A stretch of 64,000 nt of DNA from JAVBLW01 sp031553215 (GTDB lineage: Bacteria > Bacillota_I > Bacilli_A > Acholeplasmatales > Anaeroplasmataceae). Numbering within the stretch: position 1 is the first letter of the stretch; each line of letters begins with the position of its first letter. The position numbers and the translations under genes are program-made. The stretch lies in the NCBI GenBank assembly GCA_031553215.1, contig JAVBLW010000026.1:1-64000 (forward strand), given 5' to 3'. The notes beneath the pieces are model-generated. The model had not been told where the DNA came from. It ran no database searches and was given only the letters and a program-made list of their open reading frames with translations. This document shows, in pieces, positions 35,836 to 43,527 of the stretch.

Positions 35836-36498
35836 TTATTTTAAAGCAGCAATTAAATCTGCTTTTTTCATTGCTGAAATTCCAGTAATACCTTTTTCTT
35901 TAGCGATTGCTTTTAATTCAGCTACAGTCATACTTTCGTAATCAACAGCAGTTTCTTTTTTAGTTTCAACTTTTACTGTTTCTTTTTTTACTTCAGCTTT
36001 TGGAGCAGCTTCTTTTTTAGCTTCAACTTTTGCTTCAGCTTTTTTAGGTTCAGCTTTAACTTCAACTTTTACTTGTGAAGCTTTTTCTGCTTTAGAAGCA
36101 GTTTTTAAAACTACAACATTTTCAACTGTTTTAGCAACTGGATTAGCTAATCCTTTTTTAGCTACTTCAACTAATTGTGCAAATCCTGCAGCATCTGCCA
36201 CAGCCATTTCAGCTAACATTTTACGGTTAACTTCAACTCCTGCATTTGATAATCCATTTATGAAACGAGAATATTTAATATCGTTTAATGCACAAGCTGC
36301 ATTAATACGAGATATCCATAATTTACGGAATTCACGTTTTTTAGTTTTTCTGTCACGGTAAGCATATGCATATGAACGCATAACTTGTTCGTGTGCTGTT
36401 TTATATAATGTATGTTTTGAACCATAGTAACCTTTGGCTAATTTTAAGACTGCTTTACGTCTTCTTCTTGTTGTATATCCACCTTTAACTCTTGGCAT
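35836..36498 (-). CDS. rplT: Ribosomal protein L20 with long C-terminal extension ending in a Rho-N/SAP-like motif
   Basis: Residues 1-118 are a full L20 ([60 protein letters not shown]). L20 is normally 117-119 residues; here the frame runs on to 220. Residues 119-185 are a Lys/Glu/Ala/Val-rich low-complexity linker, and residues 188-220 ([20 protein letters not shown] and onward) resemble the Rho N-terminal/SAP-like helical module, which binds nucleic acid in other proteins. Cotranscribed with rpmI (20-nt gap). Confidence 0.93.
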   Translation of the reverse strand: MPRVKGGYTTRRRRKAVLKLAKGYYGSKHTLYKTAHEQVMRSYAYAYRDRKTKKREFRKLWISRINAACALNDIKYSRFINGLSNAGVEVNRKMLAEMAVADAAGFAQLVEVAKKGLANPVAKTVENVVVLKTASKAEKASQVKVEVKAEPKKAEAKVEAKKEAAPKAEVKKETVKVETKKETAVDYESMTVAELKAIAKEKGITGISAMKKADLIAALK

Positions 36499-36518
36499 GA
36501 TAATTACCTCCTATAATA

Positions 36519-36719
36519 TTATTTTAAATTGCTAATTAATTGTTTGATTCTTTTTTCATCTGTTGGATGTACTAATCCTGATTTAGAAAGATTTTTGTTT
36601 TCTTTGTGAGTCTTATTAGTTTTTAAGTGTCCTGTATATGCGTGTCCGCGTTTTAATTTTCCAGTTCCTGTAACTTTAATTCTCTTTTTTAATCCACTAT
36701 GTGTTTTTTGTTTAGGCAT
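36519..36719 (-). CDS. rpmI: Ribosomal protein L35
   Basis: 66 residues with the family signature PKQKTHSGLKKRIKVTGTGK and KRGHAYTGHLKTNKT. Located between infC and rplT, as in almost all bacteria. SD AGGAG precedes ATG. Confidence 0.97.
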   Translation of the reverse strand: MPKQKTHSGLKKRIKVTGTGKLKRGHAYTGHLKTNKTHKENKNLSKSGLVHPTDEKRIKQLISNLK

Positions 36720-36733
36720 TTTCTTTACACTCC

Positions 36734-37270
36734 TTATTTTTCATTTTTTGGCGATAAAATCGTAAATAACGATCTTCCATCTAATTTCACTGGTGCTTCA
36801 ACATCTGAAATATCAGCTAAGCTTTCCGCAAAACGTTCTACAACTTCTTTACCAATATCTTGATGTACAATCATACGTCCAAAGAAACGAAGAGATACTT
36901 TTACTTTATTTCCTTTTTCTAACATTTTACGAGCATTTTTAGATTTCGTATCAAAATCGTGTTTTTCTATTGTTGGACTAAGTCTAATTTCTTGTAGAAC
37001 TACAGTTTTTTGATTTTTCTTCATTTCTTTTAGTTTCTTTTGTTGTTCGAAACGGAATTTTGAATAATCCATCATCTTAGCAACCGGTGGATTACCCTCC
37101 GGAGAAACTAATACTAAATCTAGTCCACGTTCTGACGCTTGTCTTAAAGCATCTTGTCTTGATAAAATTCCAAGTTTTTCACCTGTGTTTGTAATAACTA
37201 ATACAGTTTTACATCTAATGTCTTCATTTACAAATACATCATCTGTATTTTTCTTTTGTTGTTTGTTAAT
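36734..37270 (-). CDS. infC: Translation initiation factor IF-3, AUU start codon
   Basis: 178 residues. A standard start search gives only 113 residues (from 37075), which lacks the N-domain. Reading back in frame from there gives KKNTDDVFVNEDIRCKTVLV, GEKLGILSRQDALRQA and LVLVSPEGNPPVAKMMDY, the full IF-3 N-domain, to an ATT at 37268-37270 preceded by GGAGGTGA at ideal distance. An AUU start is the classical device by which IF-3 limits its own synthesis. First gene of the infC-rpmI-rplT operon. Confidence 0.95.
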   Translation of the reverse strand: MNKQQKKNTDDVFVNEDIRCKTVLVITNTGEKLGILSRQDALRQASERGLDLVLVSPEGNPPVAKMMDYSKFRFEQQKKLKEMKKNQKTVVLQEIRLSPTIEKHDFDTKSKNARKMLEKGNKVKVSLRFFGRMIVHQDIGKEVVERFAESLADISDVEAPVKLDGRSLFTILSPKNEK

Positions 37271-37296
37271 ACTTTCACCTCCATTGATTAAATAAG

Positions 37297-37419
37297 CAAA
37301 AATAAAAGGGCGACAAACGCCCCTGAATATGTAAATTATCTTTACTAGCTTTTTTGCCTACCAACTTAATCAATCAGGCGAGAAACGGGCGTCTCTTCTT
37401 TCCACTTTATTTATTTGAC
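37297..37419 (-). promoter_or_regulatory. L20-type leader (autoregulatory) of the infC operon
   Basis: Leader of about 120 nt on the minus strand, with GAGACGCCCG/CGGGCG-type helices, CTCGCCTGATTGATTAAGTT, then a terminator GGGCG-TTTGT-CGCCC followed by a T-rich run (37299-37322). Position and layout match the L20 leader of Bacilli, where excess L20 causes premature termination. Placed by position and terminator; not scored against a model. Confidence 0.8.
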
Positions 37420-37425
37420 ATTATT

Positions 37426-37453
37426 ATTATACTCTTTTATTCTTTAATGTCAA
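37426..37453 (-). promoter_or_regulatory. Promoter of the infC operon within an inverted repeat
   Basis: TTGACA (37448-37453), 16-bp spacer, TATAAT (37426-37431) on the minus strand. The -35 is part of a 9-bp inverted repeat (TTGACATTA 37415-37423 with TAATGTCAA 37445-37453). Confidence 0.8.
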
Positions 37454-37461
37454 CATATTTT

Positions 37462-38181
37462 TTAATTTAACTTTAAATCTTTCTTACAATATATTCTCAC
37501 TAATAAAGTATATAATAGATATGTATAAATTATTCCACCAAAAATACCAATATTTAATATTTCATCACTAGTTAAATCTATTTTTAAAAATATTAGACTT
37601 CCTAATTCTGGCATTTTTTCTCCTATTATACTTGAAACAAAATAAAATGCAACTAATAATATACTAGCTAGTCCATGATTAAAGGCATAAATAAATATCT
37701 CTGATAAATATAAACTGAAAATATTAGATGTTATTAATCCTAGATATAATCTTATTTCATATTTTGTAACATAATAATTACTATAAAATATGCTTGGTAA
37801 TATTAAAAAAATTATATATACCACCGATATATATATAATAATGATTTTCATAAAAACACTTAACTTCGCTTTTATTAATTGTTTTTTCCGAAACTCATTA
37901 TAAAACAACAATTCTAATCTATTTTTATAGGTCATATAATCTATTGCTGTAATCATAATTACCAGGATAAGATTTATTAATACTAATGCATTTATACTTT
38001 CCTCATAGTAATTGTCTATATAATATTTATCATTCATTATGTACATAGACCTTTTTAAAGGAATACTACTATTAACATAAAATATAATACATAATAAAAT
38101 AAATGTTAGAATGAATATAAATATCGTTACTTTATTTAATAATGTATGTACATATAGTTTCTTTAGATTTTTCAACTGCAT
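37462..38181 (-). CDS. ABC transporter permease-like membrane protein
   Basis: 239 residues with six hydrophobic segments (about 16-35, 65-85, 108-130, 142-162, 170-186, 205-230). Layout and position beside an ATP-binding subunit fit an ABC-2-type exporter/immunity permease. No motif fixes the substrate. Overlaps the ATPase gene by 10 nt. No clear terminator was seen after it before the infC promoter region. Confidence 0.65.
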   Translation of the reverse strand: MQLKNLKKLYVHTLLNKVTIFIFILTFILLCIIFYVNSSIPLKRSMYIMNDKYYIDNYYEESINALVLINLILVIMITAIDYMTYKNRLELLFYNEFRKKQLIKAKLSVFMKIIIIYISVVYIIFLILPSIFYSNYYVTKYEIRLYLGLITSNIFSLYLSEIFIYAFNHGLASILLVAFYFVSSIIGEKMPELGSLIFLKIDLTSDEILNIGIFGGIIYTYLLYTLLVRIYCKKDLKLN

Positions 38182-38759
38182 ATAATCCCATTTTCTATAA
38201 TAATTTCTTTATCACAAAGTTTAGAGAATAATTTCTTTTCATGACTACAAACCAGTACTGTTTTATTACGAATTTTAAGATGTTTCAAATCCTCAATAAA
38301 TATTTTTTTCATATCAACATCTAATCCATTAATTGGTTCATCAAAAATATAAAGTTCTTTTTCCATTAATAACGTTTTAATAATTATTAATTTTTGAATC
38401 ATTCCTTTTGAATATAAATTAACCGCTTTATTAGGAATTTTATACTTCTCCATATATTTTTCAATTTCTCCTTTAGATAAGTGTTCATCCAAAAATAATT
38501 TTAAAAAATCATATCCTTTTATATATGTGGGTAATACTATTTTTTCAGGGAAATAAGATATTGATCTAGTAGACTTTATTTTTCCTTTATCTTTTGATTT
38601 TAGTGTAACAACTTGATTTATTAAATTAATTATAGTAGTCTTACCACTACCATTTATTCCAGATAATATAACAAATTCTCCTTTTCTTATATCAAATGAA
38701 ATATCAATTAAAACTTTATTCTTTTTGAAATATTTAGTAACCTTTTTAAATTCAATCAT
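38172..38759 (-). CDS. ABC transporter ATP-binding protein (short)
   Basis: 195 residues. Walker A LSGINGSGKTT, a weak Q-loop region (YFPEKI), signature YSKGMIQKL (in place of LSGGQ), Walker B LYIFDEP, D-loop NGLD and H-loop CSHEK. It is shorter than usual (about 220-240) but has all ATPase motifs. It works with the adjacent permease, and the pair resembles bacteriocin export or self-protection transporters. Starts within the stop region of the upstream gene (8-nt overlap). Confidence 0.88.
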   Translation of the reverse strand: MIEFKKVTKYFKKNKVLIDISFDIRKGEFVILSGINGSGKTTIINLINQVVTLKSKDKGKIKSTRSISYFPEKIVLPTYIKGYDFLKLFLDEHLSKGEIEKYMEKYKIPNKAVNLYSKGMIQKLIIIKTLLMEKELYIFDEPINGLDVDMKKIFIEDLKHLKIRNKTVLVCSHEKKLFSKLCDKEIIIENGIICS

Positions 38760-39543
38760 TTGTCTTTTGTTTTTTCATAATTGATAAATTATTGAAAAAT
38801 CCCTCATAACTCATATCATTTATTCCATATATATAATTATCTAATAGAAACATTTCATCTTCATGAATTATATAAAAGTATGTACTATTCAAGTAGTAAT
38901 CATATTCATCAAGTTTCAATTTTATCTTATTTTCTTTGTTTGATTCTAAGGCTATTATAATAGGTTCCTTTAAGAAAAGTGAATTTAAAATCCTTACTTC
39001 TTTATCAGTTGCGACATCTATACTAATTTCAATTTCATCCAGTGTTAATATTCCATCTCGCTCTATAAATACGCCCATAAGATTTGAAATAGATATATCT
39101 AATGTGTCTTTACGGGTTTCAAACAAAACATTAAATTTGCCTAAAAAACCTTTATAGTTACTATTTTGGTTTATAATTTTTAAGTATGCCTTTTCAATTT
39201 TATAATCATTATTAAGTTTAGGTATTTTAAACATTAGATTATATTGATAATTAGTATCTTTGTGATAAATATTTATATCAAGAATTTCCAATTTGAAAAT
39301 TAGATCCTCATTATAATCTACCAAATAATATTGATTTTCTTTTTCATATATTATTTCACTTTCCTTTTTATTACAAAACAGATTAACATCAAATGTGCGA
39401 TCGTCTTTATATATAAGATCATAGTTTGATAGATTTATATATAATTCTTCTTCTACAAATTCTTTTTTTGTATATTACATAACAAAAATTATTACAATTC
39501 CTATGAATAAAACTGCATTTAGTATATAAGATACTTTTTTCAT
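38752..39543 (-). pseudogene. Membrane-anchored protein interrupted by an in-frame TAA (codon 23)
   Basis: An ATG at 39543 overlaps the stop of the secreted-protein gene (ATGA). It opens a frame MKKVSYILNAVLFIGIVIIF-VM, a typical membrane anchor, then TAA at 39475-39477. The same frame continues without another stop for 240 residues (YTKKEFVEEELYINLSNYDL and on) to 38752, overlapping the ATPase gene. Without the TAA it would be one 263-residue anchored protein. An alternative is restart at TTG (39324), giving 190 residues without an anchor. Point mutation, sequencing error or readthrough are possible. Domain not recognised; beta-rich. Confidence 0.7.
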
Positions 39544-40184
39544 ATTGTCACTACCTTTTCAATTCTTGGATATATATCAGCTACTGTAAAATACTCATAA
39601 CCACCAAATGCTTGTTTTATCCAAAAAAAATAGCTCTGTGCAAAACCAGTTGTAAGGTACCCTGTTCCGGCAAAATACATAGTTACTCTTGTTTTTGGAT
39701 CAACACTTATTTCAAATTTTTCTGTTGTTTTTACTTCAATTGTTTCACTTACGGTTTTTTCTATTTTTAAGGTTGCATCAAGACCATCCTTAAATGTCTT
39801 TACGTCCTTTTTATAAGAATATGAAAGACTTCCAGTACATGACAAAGAAACCTTTTTTACAGTTGATGTTACATTACTTAGCTCATACTTTATTGCAGTT
39901 GTACCAGTATTGTACACTGAAAATACTGTTTCACTTATAAAGTTGCATTTTACTCTATTGTTAACCGTATATGTCCTCCATCCTGAAAACTTCCTTTTTC
40001 CAACCTTTGATTTAAAATTTTTCACTTCTTCCGAAGTATAATACCTTAACAATTTTCCAGATGATAGAGTCATACTAGAAAAAGACTGATAGTCTTGAGC
40101 TGCAGATGCATTTACTTTTGTCATATTCATTTGCATTACAAGTAAGATTACTCCCATAAATAATATTATTTTTAGTTTTTTCAT
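39540..40184 (-). CDS. Secreted beta-rich protein, possible aerolysin/ETX-MTX2-like fold
   Basis: 214 residues. Sec signal peptide MKKLKIILFMGVILLVMQMN with cleavage probably after NASA. The mature part has long alternating Ser/Thr-hydrophobic strands (TLKIEKTVSETIEVKTTEKF and EISVDPKTRVTMYFAGTGYL), like the insertion hairpin and following strands of aerolysin-type pore formers. This is resemblance, not a match. First gene of an operon with an anchored protein and an ABC transporter, as in small bacteriocin/toxin clusters. SD GAGGTG. Confidence 0.6.
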   Translation of the reverse strand: MKKLKIILFMGVILLVMQMNMTKVNASAAQDYQSFSSMTLSSGKLLRYYTSEEVKNFKSKVGKRKFSGWRTYTVNNRVKCNFISETVFSVYNTGTTAIKYELSNVTSTVKKVSLSCTGSLSYSYKKDVKTFKDGLDATLKIEKTVSETIEVKTTEKFEISVDPKTRVTMYFAGTGYLTTGFAQSYFFWIKQAFGGYEYFTVADIYPRIEKVVTI

Positions 40185-40252
40185 TTTTTCACCTCATATC
40201 ATAAATAGATACAAAGAAGAATTTTTACTAAAAACAAATAATTATTATGCTA

Positions 40253-40314
40253 CAAAAAAAAGACCACAAATTAAGATTTCCTACTTTATCGAAGTCCCCT
40301 AATTTATAGTCTTA
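40253..40314 (-). terminator. Terminator of the protease-toxin operon
   Basis: Long imperfect hairpin (AAGACTATAAATTA with TAATTTGTGGTCTT, G-U pairs, plus an inner ACTT/AAGT) followed by T8 on the minus strand. Confidence 0.75.
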
Positions 40315-40321
40315 AAATAAT

Positions 40322-41059
40322 TTATACTTCTTTCAAAATATCTTCTAACTCTTTTGGTATTGAAACACCTTCAGTAAAAATAAATTTTTTAAATAATACT
40401 ATAGGCGTATAATTTTTTAATTCATTATCATCTCTAAAATACATCATATTATTATCTTTCATATATTTGCTTTTCTCATGATAATTAAGACATATAGGAA
40501 TTAAACAATCAATTAAGTATTCTTCTAACAGATCATTAAATCCTAAATAATACAAATTGGCGATTAAACCATCATACTTTCTTGATGGTTCATAAAAATA
40601 TGGAGATTTTGCATTCAAAATCAATTGTTTTGGTGTATGAAATATACCAATATAGTACAAACAAAATGAATTAAATGTTCTATCCTCTCTATCTACATCA
40701 AAAAGGAAATAATTCATGAAATATCCATAAGTAGAATATAGTTTTTTCAAATAATTAATCATCCTTTTATATGTTTCATGATTTTCAATATAAATACCAC
40801 TTATATGAATAAATAGTTGACAATGGTCCCTAACAGTATCTATATTATCTTCACATTCAAATAATCTATAGGCATCATCAAGTAATTCATTAACCTTTTC
40901 ATTATTCCAAACTAAGAAATCACTTTTAGTGAAATTATCAAAATAAAATTTCCTATCATCAAACATTGAAAAAGTATTACAATATTCACTTTTGTAATAT
41001 TCTTTGGCATTTTCTAATGTTAATTCAAAATAATTACCATTTCTATCTTTTACTTTCAT
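40322..41059 (-). CDS. Soluble protein of unknown function in the toxin operon
   Basis: 245 residues, acidic, rich in Tyr/Asp/Phe, helical in appearance, without signal peptide. N-terminus MKVKDRNGNYFELTLENAKE. No family recognised. It has a good SD (GAGGTGATTG before ATG), lies 60 nt after the immunity-like gene and before the operon terminator. A second immunity protein or an accessory factor would fit the location, but nothing in the sequence proves it. Confidence 0.55.
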   Translation of the reverse strand: MKVKDRNGNYFELTLENAKEYYKSEYCNTFSMFDDRKFYFDNFTKSDFLVWNNEKVNELLDDAYRLFECEDNIDTVRDHCQLFIHISGIYIENHETYKRMINYLKKLYSTYGYFMNYFLFDVDREDRTFNSFCLYYIGIFHTPKQLILNAKSPYFYEPSRKYDGLIANLYYLGFNDLLEEYLIDCLIPICLNYHEKSKYMKDNNMMYFRDDNELKNYTPIVLFKKFIFTEGVSIPKELEDILKEV

Positions 41060-41118
41060 TCAATCACCTCGTAATATAATATCCTGATAAGGCATCGTAA
41101 TATATTTTTGAATTTTTA

Positions 41119-41466
41119 TTAGAACCTAATTTCATTAGTAAAAAACAAATCAAAAAGCTTAAAAAATAATTTTATTTTTTCTCTCTCATCTGATTCTACA
41201 ATGTTAATGAAATAAACATAACTACGACTATTATTAGTAATAAAATCTTTTTTTTCTATACTTGCAGAAAATTCTTTTGCTATTTCATTTTGGCACCACT
41301 CAGAAAATTCTTTTTTAAATCGCCTATCATTTTCATAGTTATTATTTGAAAAATAATTATTTATCAAAAAACCATCAATATAGTGAGTTAAATTTTCTAA
41401 TTTTGGTTCACCAATAAAAGATTCTGGACGTTTTTTAATTATATCAATAAATTCTTTAATATCCAT
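41119..41466 (-). CDS. Probable immunity protein for the papain-fold toxin
   Basis: 115 residues, soluble, no signal. The start MDIKEFIDIIKKRPESFIGE, then LENLTHYIDGF and FSEWCQNEIAKEF, resembles small immunity-type proteins that begin with a helix-KKRPxxYIG-helix pattern and follow polymorphic toxin genes. An ATG at 41493 overlaps the toxin stop (ATGA), but AAGGAG 8 nt before the ATG at 41466 makes that the likely start. Position directly after the toxin is the main support. Confidence 0.65.
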   Translation of the reverse strand: MDIKEFIDIIKKRPESFIGEPKLENLTHYIDGFLINNYFSNNNYENDRRFKKEFSEWCQNEIAKEFSASIEKKDFITNNSRSYVYFINIVESDEREKIKLFFKLFDLFFTNEIRF

Positions 41467-41489
41467 TTCTATTTCTCCTTTTCTAATAA

Positions 41490-42650
41490 TCATCCAATTA
41501 TTTTTACAAAAATTTCAAAATAATTAGGAAAATCATAATATCCCATATCTCTTAACCAATCAGAATAATCTATTCCATTTGGGCGAAGATTATCAAATAA
41601 TGTATCACCTATTTTTATTCCTTCGTGATATTCATTAGAAGAAATCATACCAAATTCATCTGACGAAATGTACTTGCTAGTTTTAGAAACAATCTTAACT
41701 CTTTCACCGTTTATACCATTTTCTTTCATGCCTTTTTCTAACTCATTTGCATAATCAGTGCATTTATAATTTTGTTTGAATTCATCTGAAATATCATCTG
41801 ATAATTCCTTTACTTTTTCTTTATCACTTTTTTTATTATCATTATTGTTGTTAGGTGGTATAGGTGTTCCAGTTGAAGCACTAGAAGTCGAATTACTTGA
41901 ATTAGGATAATCCAAATCATCAAAATCTAAATTACAAGCTGCCTCTATCGCATCTGCACCACTTGTCGTTAACAAAACATAACCTGCTGTTAGACCTATT
42001 CCTAATGCAGTAACTTCAGCTGTCGTCACACCTACTCCAGCCGCTACTAAGGCAGGGGCTGCAACACCGGCTGTTGCGACAACTACTGCAACGGTAGCCA
42101 CAGCTACAACGGTTACTGTTGCTACTACAACTACAGCTTTTACAAGTTTCTTAAACCATCCACAATTTATAATCATTCCTGAATCAGACATTTCACTTAA
42201 AAGGATACATTCTCCATCTACGTTCATTGCCGCATCTATTTGACCTTTTTCATTGATAAAGGCTACTCCATGAATTTCATCCATTTCGAGTTCGCCTAAC
42301 TCATTATTCATAGATGCATAGATTGTTACTATGTTGGTTTCATTGTCATATTTAATATCAAATGATATGAAATAATCTTCTTCTAAAATTGCTTGTTCAC
42401 TTAAATTTTCGATAAAACTTAATTCTTCGTTTGATATCTTTTTTATACCATTAAGCTCTATTTGATTTCCAGTTGTTGATATTTCGTAGTCATCAAATAC
42501 ATTTAATGACTGTTGATAATCAATACTTTGTTCAATTAATTCTACATTTCTTGTAGGTGTAGATATATTTTCTTTATCTAATACAGTTATGCAAACTGCA
42601 ACTAATGCTATACACATAATAGCGCATAGACTTTTTACTATCCTTCTCAT
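41490..42650 (-). CDS. Exported polymorphic toxin with C-terminal papain-fold (Tox-PL-2-like) domain
   Basis: 386 residues. An N-terminal signal/anchor (RRIVKSLCAIMCIALVAVCI) precedes an extracytoplasmic region to about 165, a long Val/Ala/Gly-rich hydrophobic stretch (169-231) like pretoxin membrane segments, a Ser/Asn/Pro linker and a C-terminal toxin domain. The toxin domain shows Cys297 in YKCTDYANEL, His342 in NEYHEGIKIGD and Asp353 in LFDNLRPNGI, the Cys-His-Asp order of papain-fold toxin 2 proteins. The ATG at 42650 follows GAGGG; it abuts the protease stop. Cargo delivery route unknown. Confidence 0.8.
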   Translation of the reverse strand: MRRIVKSLCAIMCIALVAVCITVLDKENISTPTRNVELIEQSIDYQQSLNVFDDYEISTTGNQIELNGIKKISNEELSFIENLSEQAILEEDYFISFDIKYDNETNIVTIYASMNNELGELEMDEIHGVAFINEKGQIDAAMNVDGECILLSEMSDSGMIINCGWFKKLVKAVVVVATVTVVAVATVAVVVATAGVAAPALVAAGVGVTTAEVTALGIGLTAGYVLLTTSGADAIEAACNLDFDDLDYPNSSNSTSSASTGTPIPPNNNNDNKKSDKEKVKELSDDISDEFKQNYKCTDYANELEKGMKENGINGERVKIVSKTSKYISSDEFGMISSNEYHEGIKIGDTLFDNLRPNGIDYSDWLRDMGYYDFPNYFEIFVKIIG

Positions 42651-42651
42651 T

Positions 42652-43359
42652 TTAACCCTCATTTATAAATTCTTTTATAGTTTTTAAGGGTATAGAATAA
42701 GAAAATCCATAATTTACATTTCCTAAGGTATCTTTCGTTCTAAATGTTGTAATTCCTATTAAGTTTCCTTTATTGTTTACTAATGCTCCGCCGCTATTTC
42801 CACTTGATATGTCTAGATTGGTTTGTATAACCAATCTATTTATATTGTTGTACACAACATTTACTTCTGGTACACTTATAATTCCTTTACTAATACCTAT
42901 TCCATAATTAGACGTATTTCCAATAGCGTATACTGTATCTCCATAATTATATGTTTTATCAGCGAATTTTATTTTTTTATATTCTTTACTAATATTATTT
43001 ATTTGTAGTATAGCTAAATCTAGTTCTGTATCCATTCTTACAAATGTAGCACTTTGATAGTTTTCTTCGGCAGCGAATCTTATTTCAATATTTTCAAACA
43101 CTTTAGTTTGTCCCAAGCTTGTATATGAAACAACGTGTGAATTAGTAATTAGTAATCCATTTTTATCATATATAATGCCTGTCCCATAGCTTTCACCAAC
43201 ATTGTCAGTATAAGCTTTTATTTCAACGATACTATTAATATTCATGTTGTAAATATCATTAGCATCTTTTGTAGTAACATTAAAATAAATTATTATTAAA
43301 CCTATTCCTAAAAGTAATATCACATTTATGATACTTAAAGCAATTATATGCTTTTTCAT
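42652..43359 (-). CDS. Membrane-anchored trypsin-like serine protease (no PDZ)
   Basis: 235 residues. N-terminal anchor (residues 6-27), then an HtrA-type trypsin domain facing outside, with His75 in LLITNSHVV, Asp114 in DTELDLAIL and Ser189 in SSGNSGGAL. It stops at the end of the protease fold, with no PDZ domain. First gene of the toxin operon, whose promoter and hairpin leader lie directly upstream. It may process or release the neighbouring exported toxin, or serve quality control. Confidence 0.88.
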   Translation of the reverse strand: MKKHIIALSIINVILLLGIGLIIIYFNVTTKDANDIYNMNINSIVEIKAYTDNVGESYGTGIIYDKNGLLITNSHVVSYTSLGQTKVFENIEIRFAAEENYQSATFVRMDTELDLAILQINNISKEYKKIKFADKTYNYGDTVYAIGNTSNYGIGISKGIISVPEVNVVYNNINRLVIQTNLDISSGNSGGALVNNKGNLIGITTFRTKDTLGNVNYGFSYSIPLKTIKEFINEG

Positions 43360-43395
43360 TCTTTTTCCCCTTATAACTAAAATTAGTTTCCTAGA

Positions 43396-43435
43396 CTAGT
43401 TTAGGCACCCACTTTCCCCCAGATTATTAAACTAG
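43396..43435 (-). promoter_or_regulatory. 5'-end hairpin in the leader of the protease-toxin operon
   Basis: CTAGTTTA pairs perfectly with TAAACTAG (43428-43435 and 43396-43403), enclosing a 24-nt loop with an unusual G-rich run (CTGGGGGAAAGTGGGTGCC). The hairpin begins at about the predicted transcript start. A GAAA-capped small hairpin (TAGGAAACTA) follows before the SD. Confidence 0.5.
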
Positions 43436-43439
43436 GGGT

Positions 43440-43468
43440 ATTTTATCAAAGAATGTGTCTGTTTTCAA
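43440..43468 (-). promoter_or_regulatory. Promoter of the protease-toxin operon
   Basis: TTGAAA (43463-43468), 17-bp spacer, TAAAAT (43440-43445) on the minus strand. Confidence 0.75.
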
Positions 43469-43490
43469 TGTTTTTTGTGTATTTTTTGAA

Positions 43491-43520
43491 AATAAAAAAT
43501 CTCACCAAAAGATGAGATTA
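43491..43520 (-). terminator. Intrinsic terminator after metK
   Basis: ATCTCA/TGAGAT stem followed by T6 on the minus strand (43494-43518). Confidence 0.85.
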
Positions 43521-43527
43521 ATTCTAA

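Noticed and set aside
37076..37270. Intergenic gap of about 200 nt before a 113-residue IF-3
   Set aside because: The in-frame translation gives the complete IF-3 N-domain from an ATT start; it is coding, not a spacer or a truncated gene.
39478..39543. A genuine 22-residue peptide gene (ATG 39543 to TAA 39475)
   Set aside because: The frame continues open for 240 codons with sensible protein after the stop, so an interrupted gene explains it better than a separate micropeptide.
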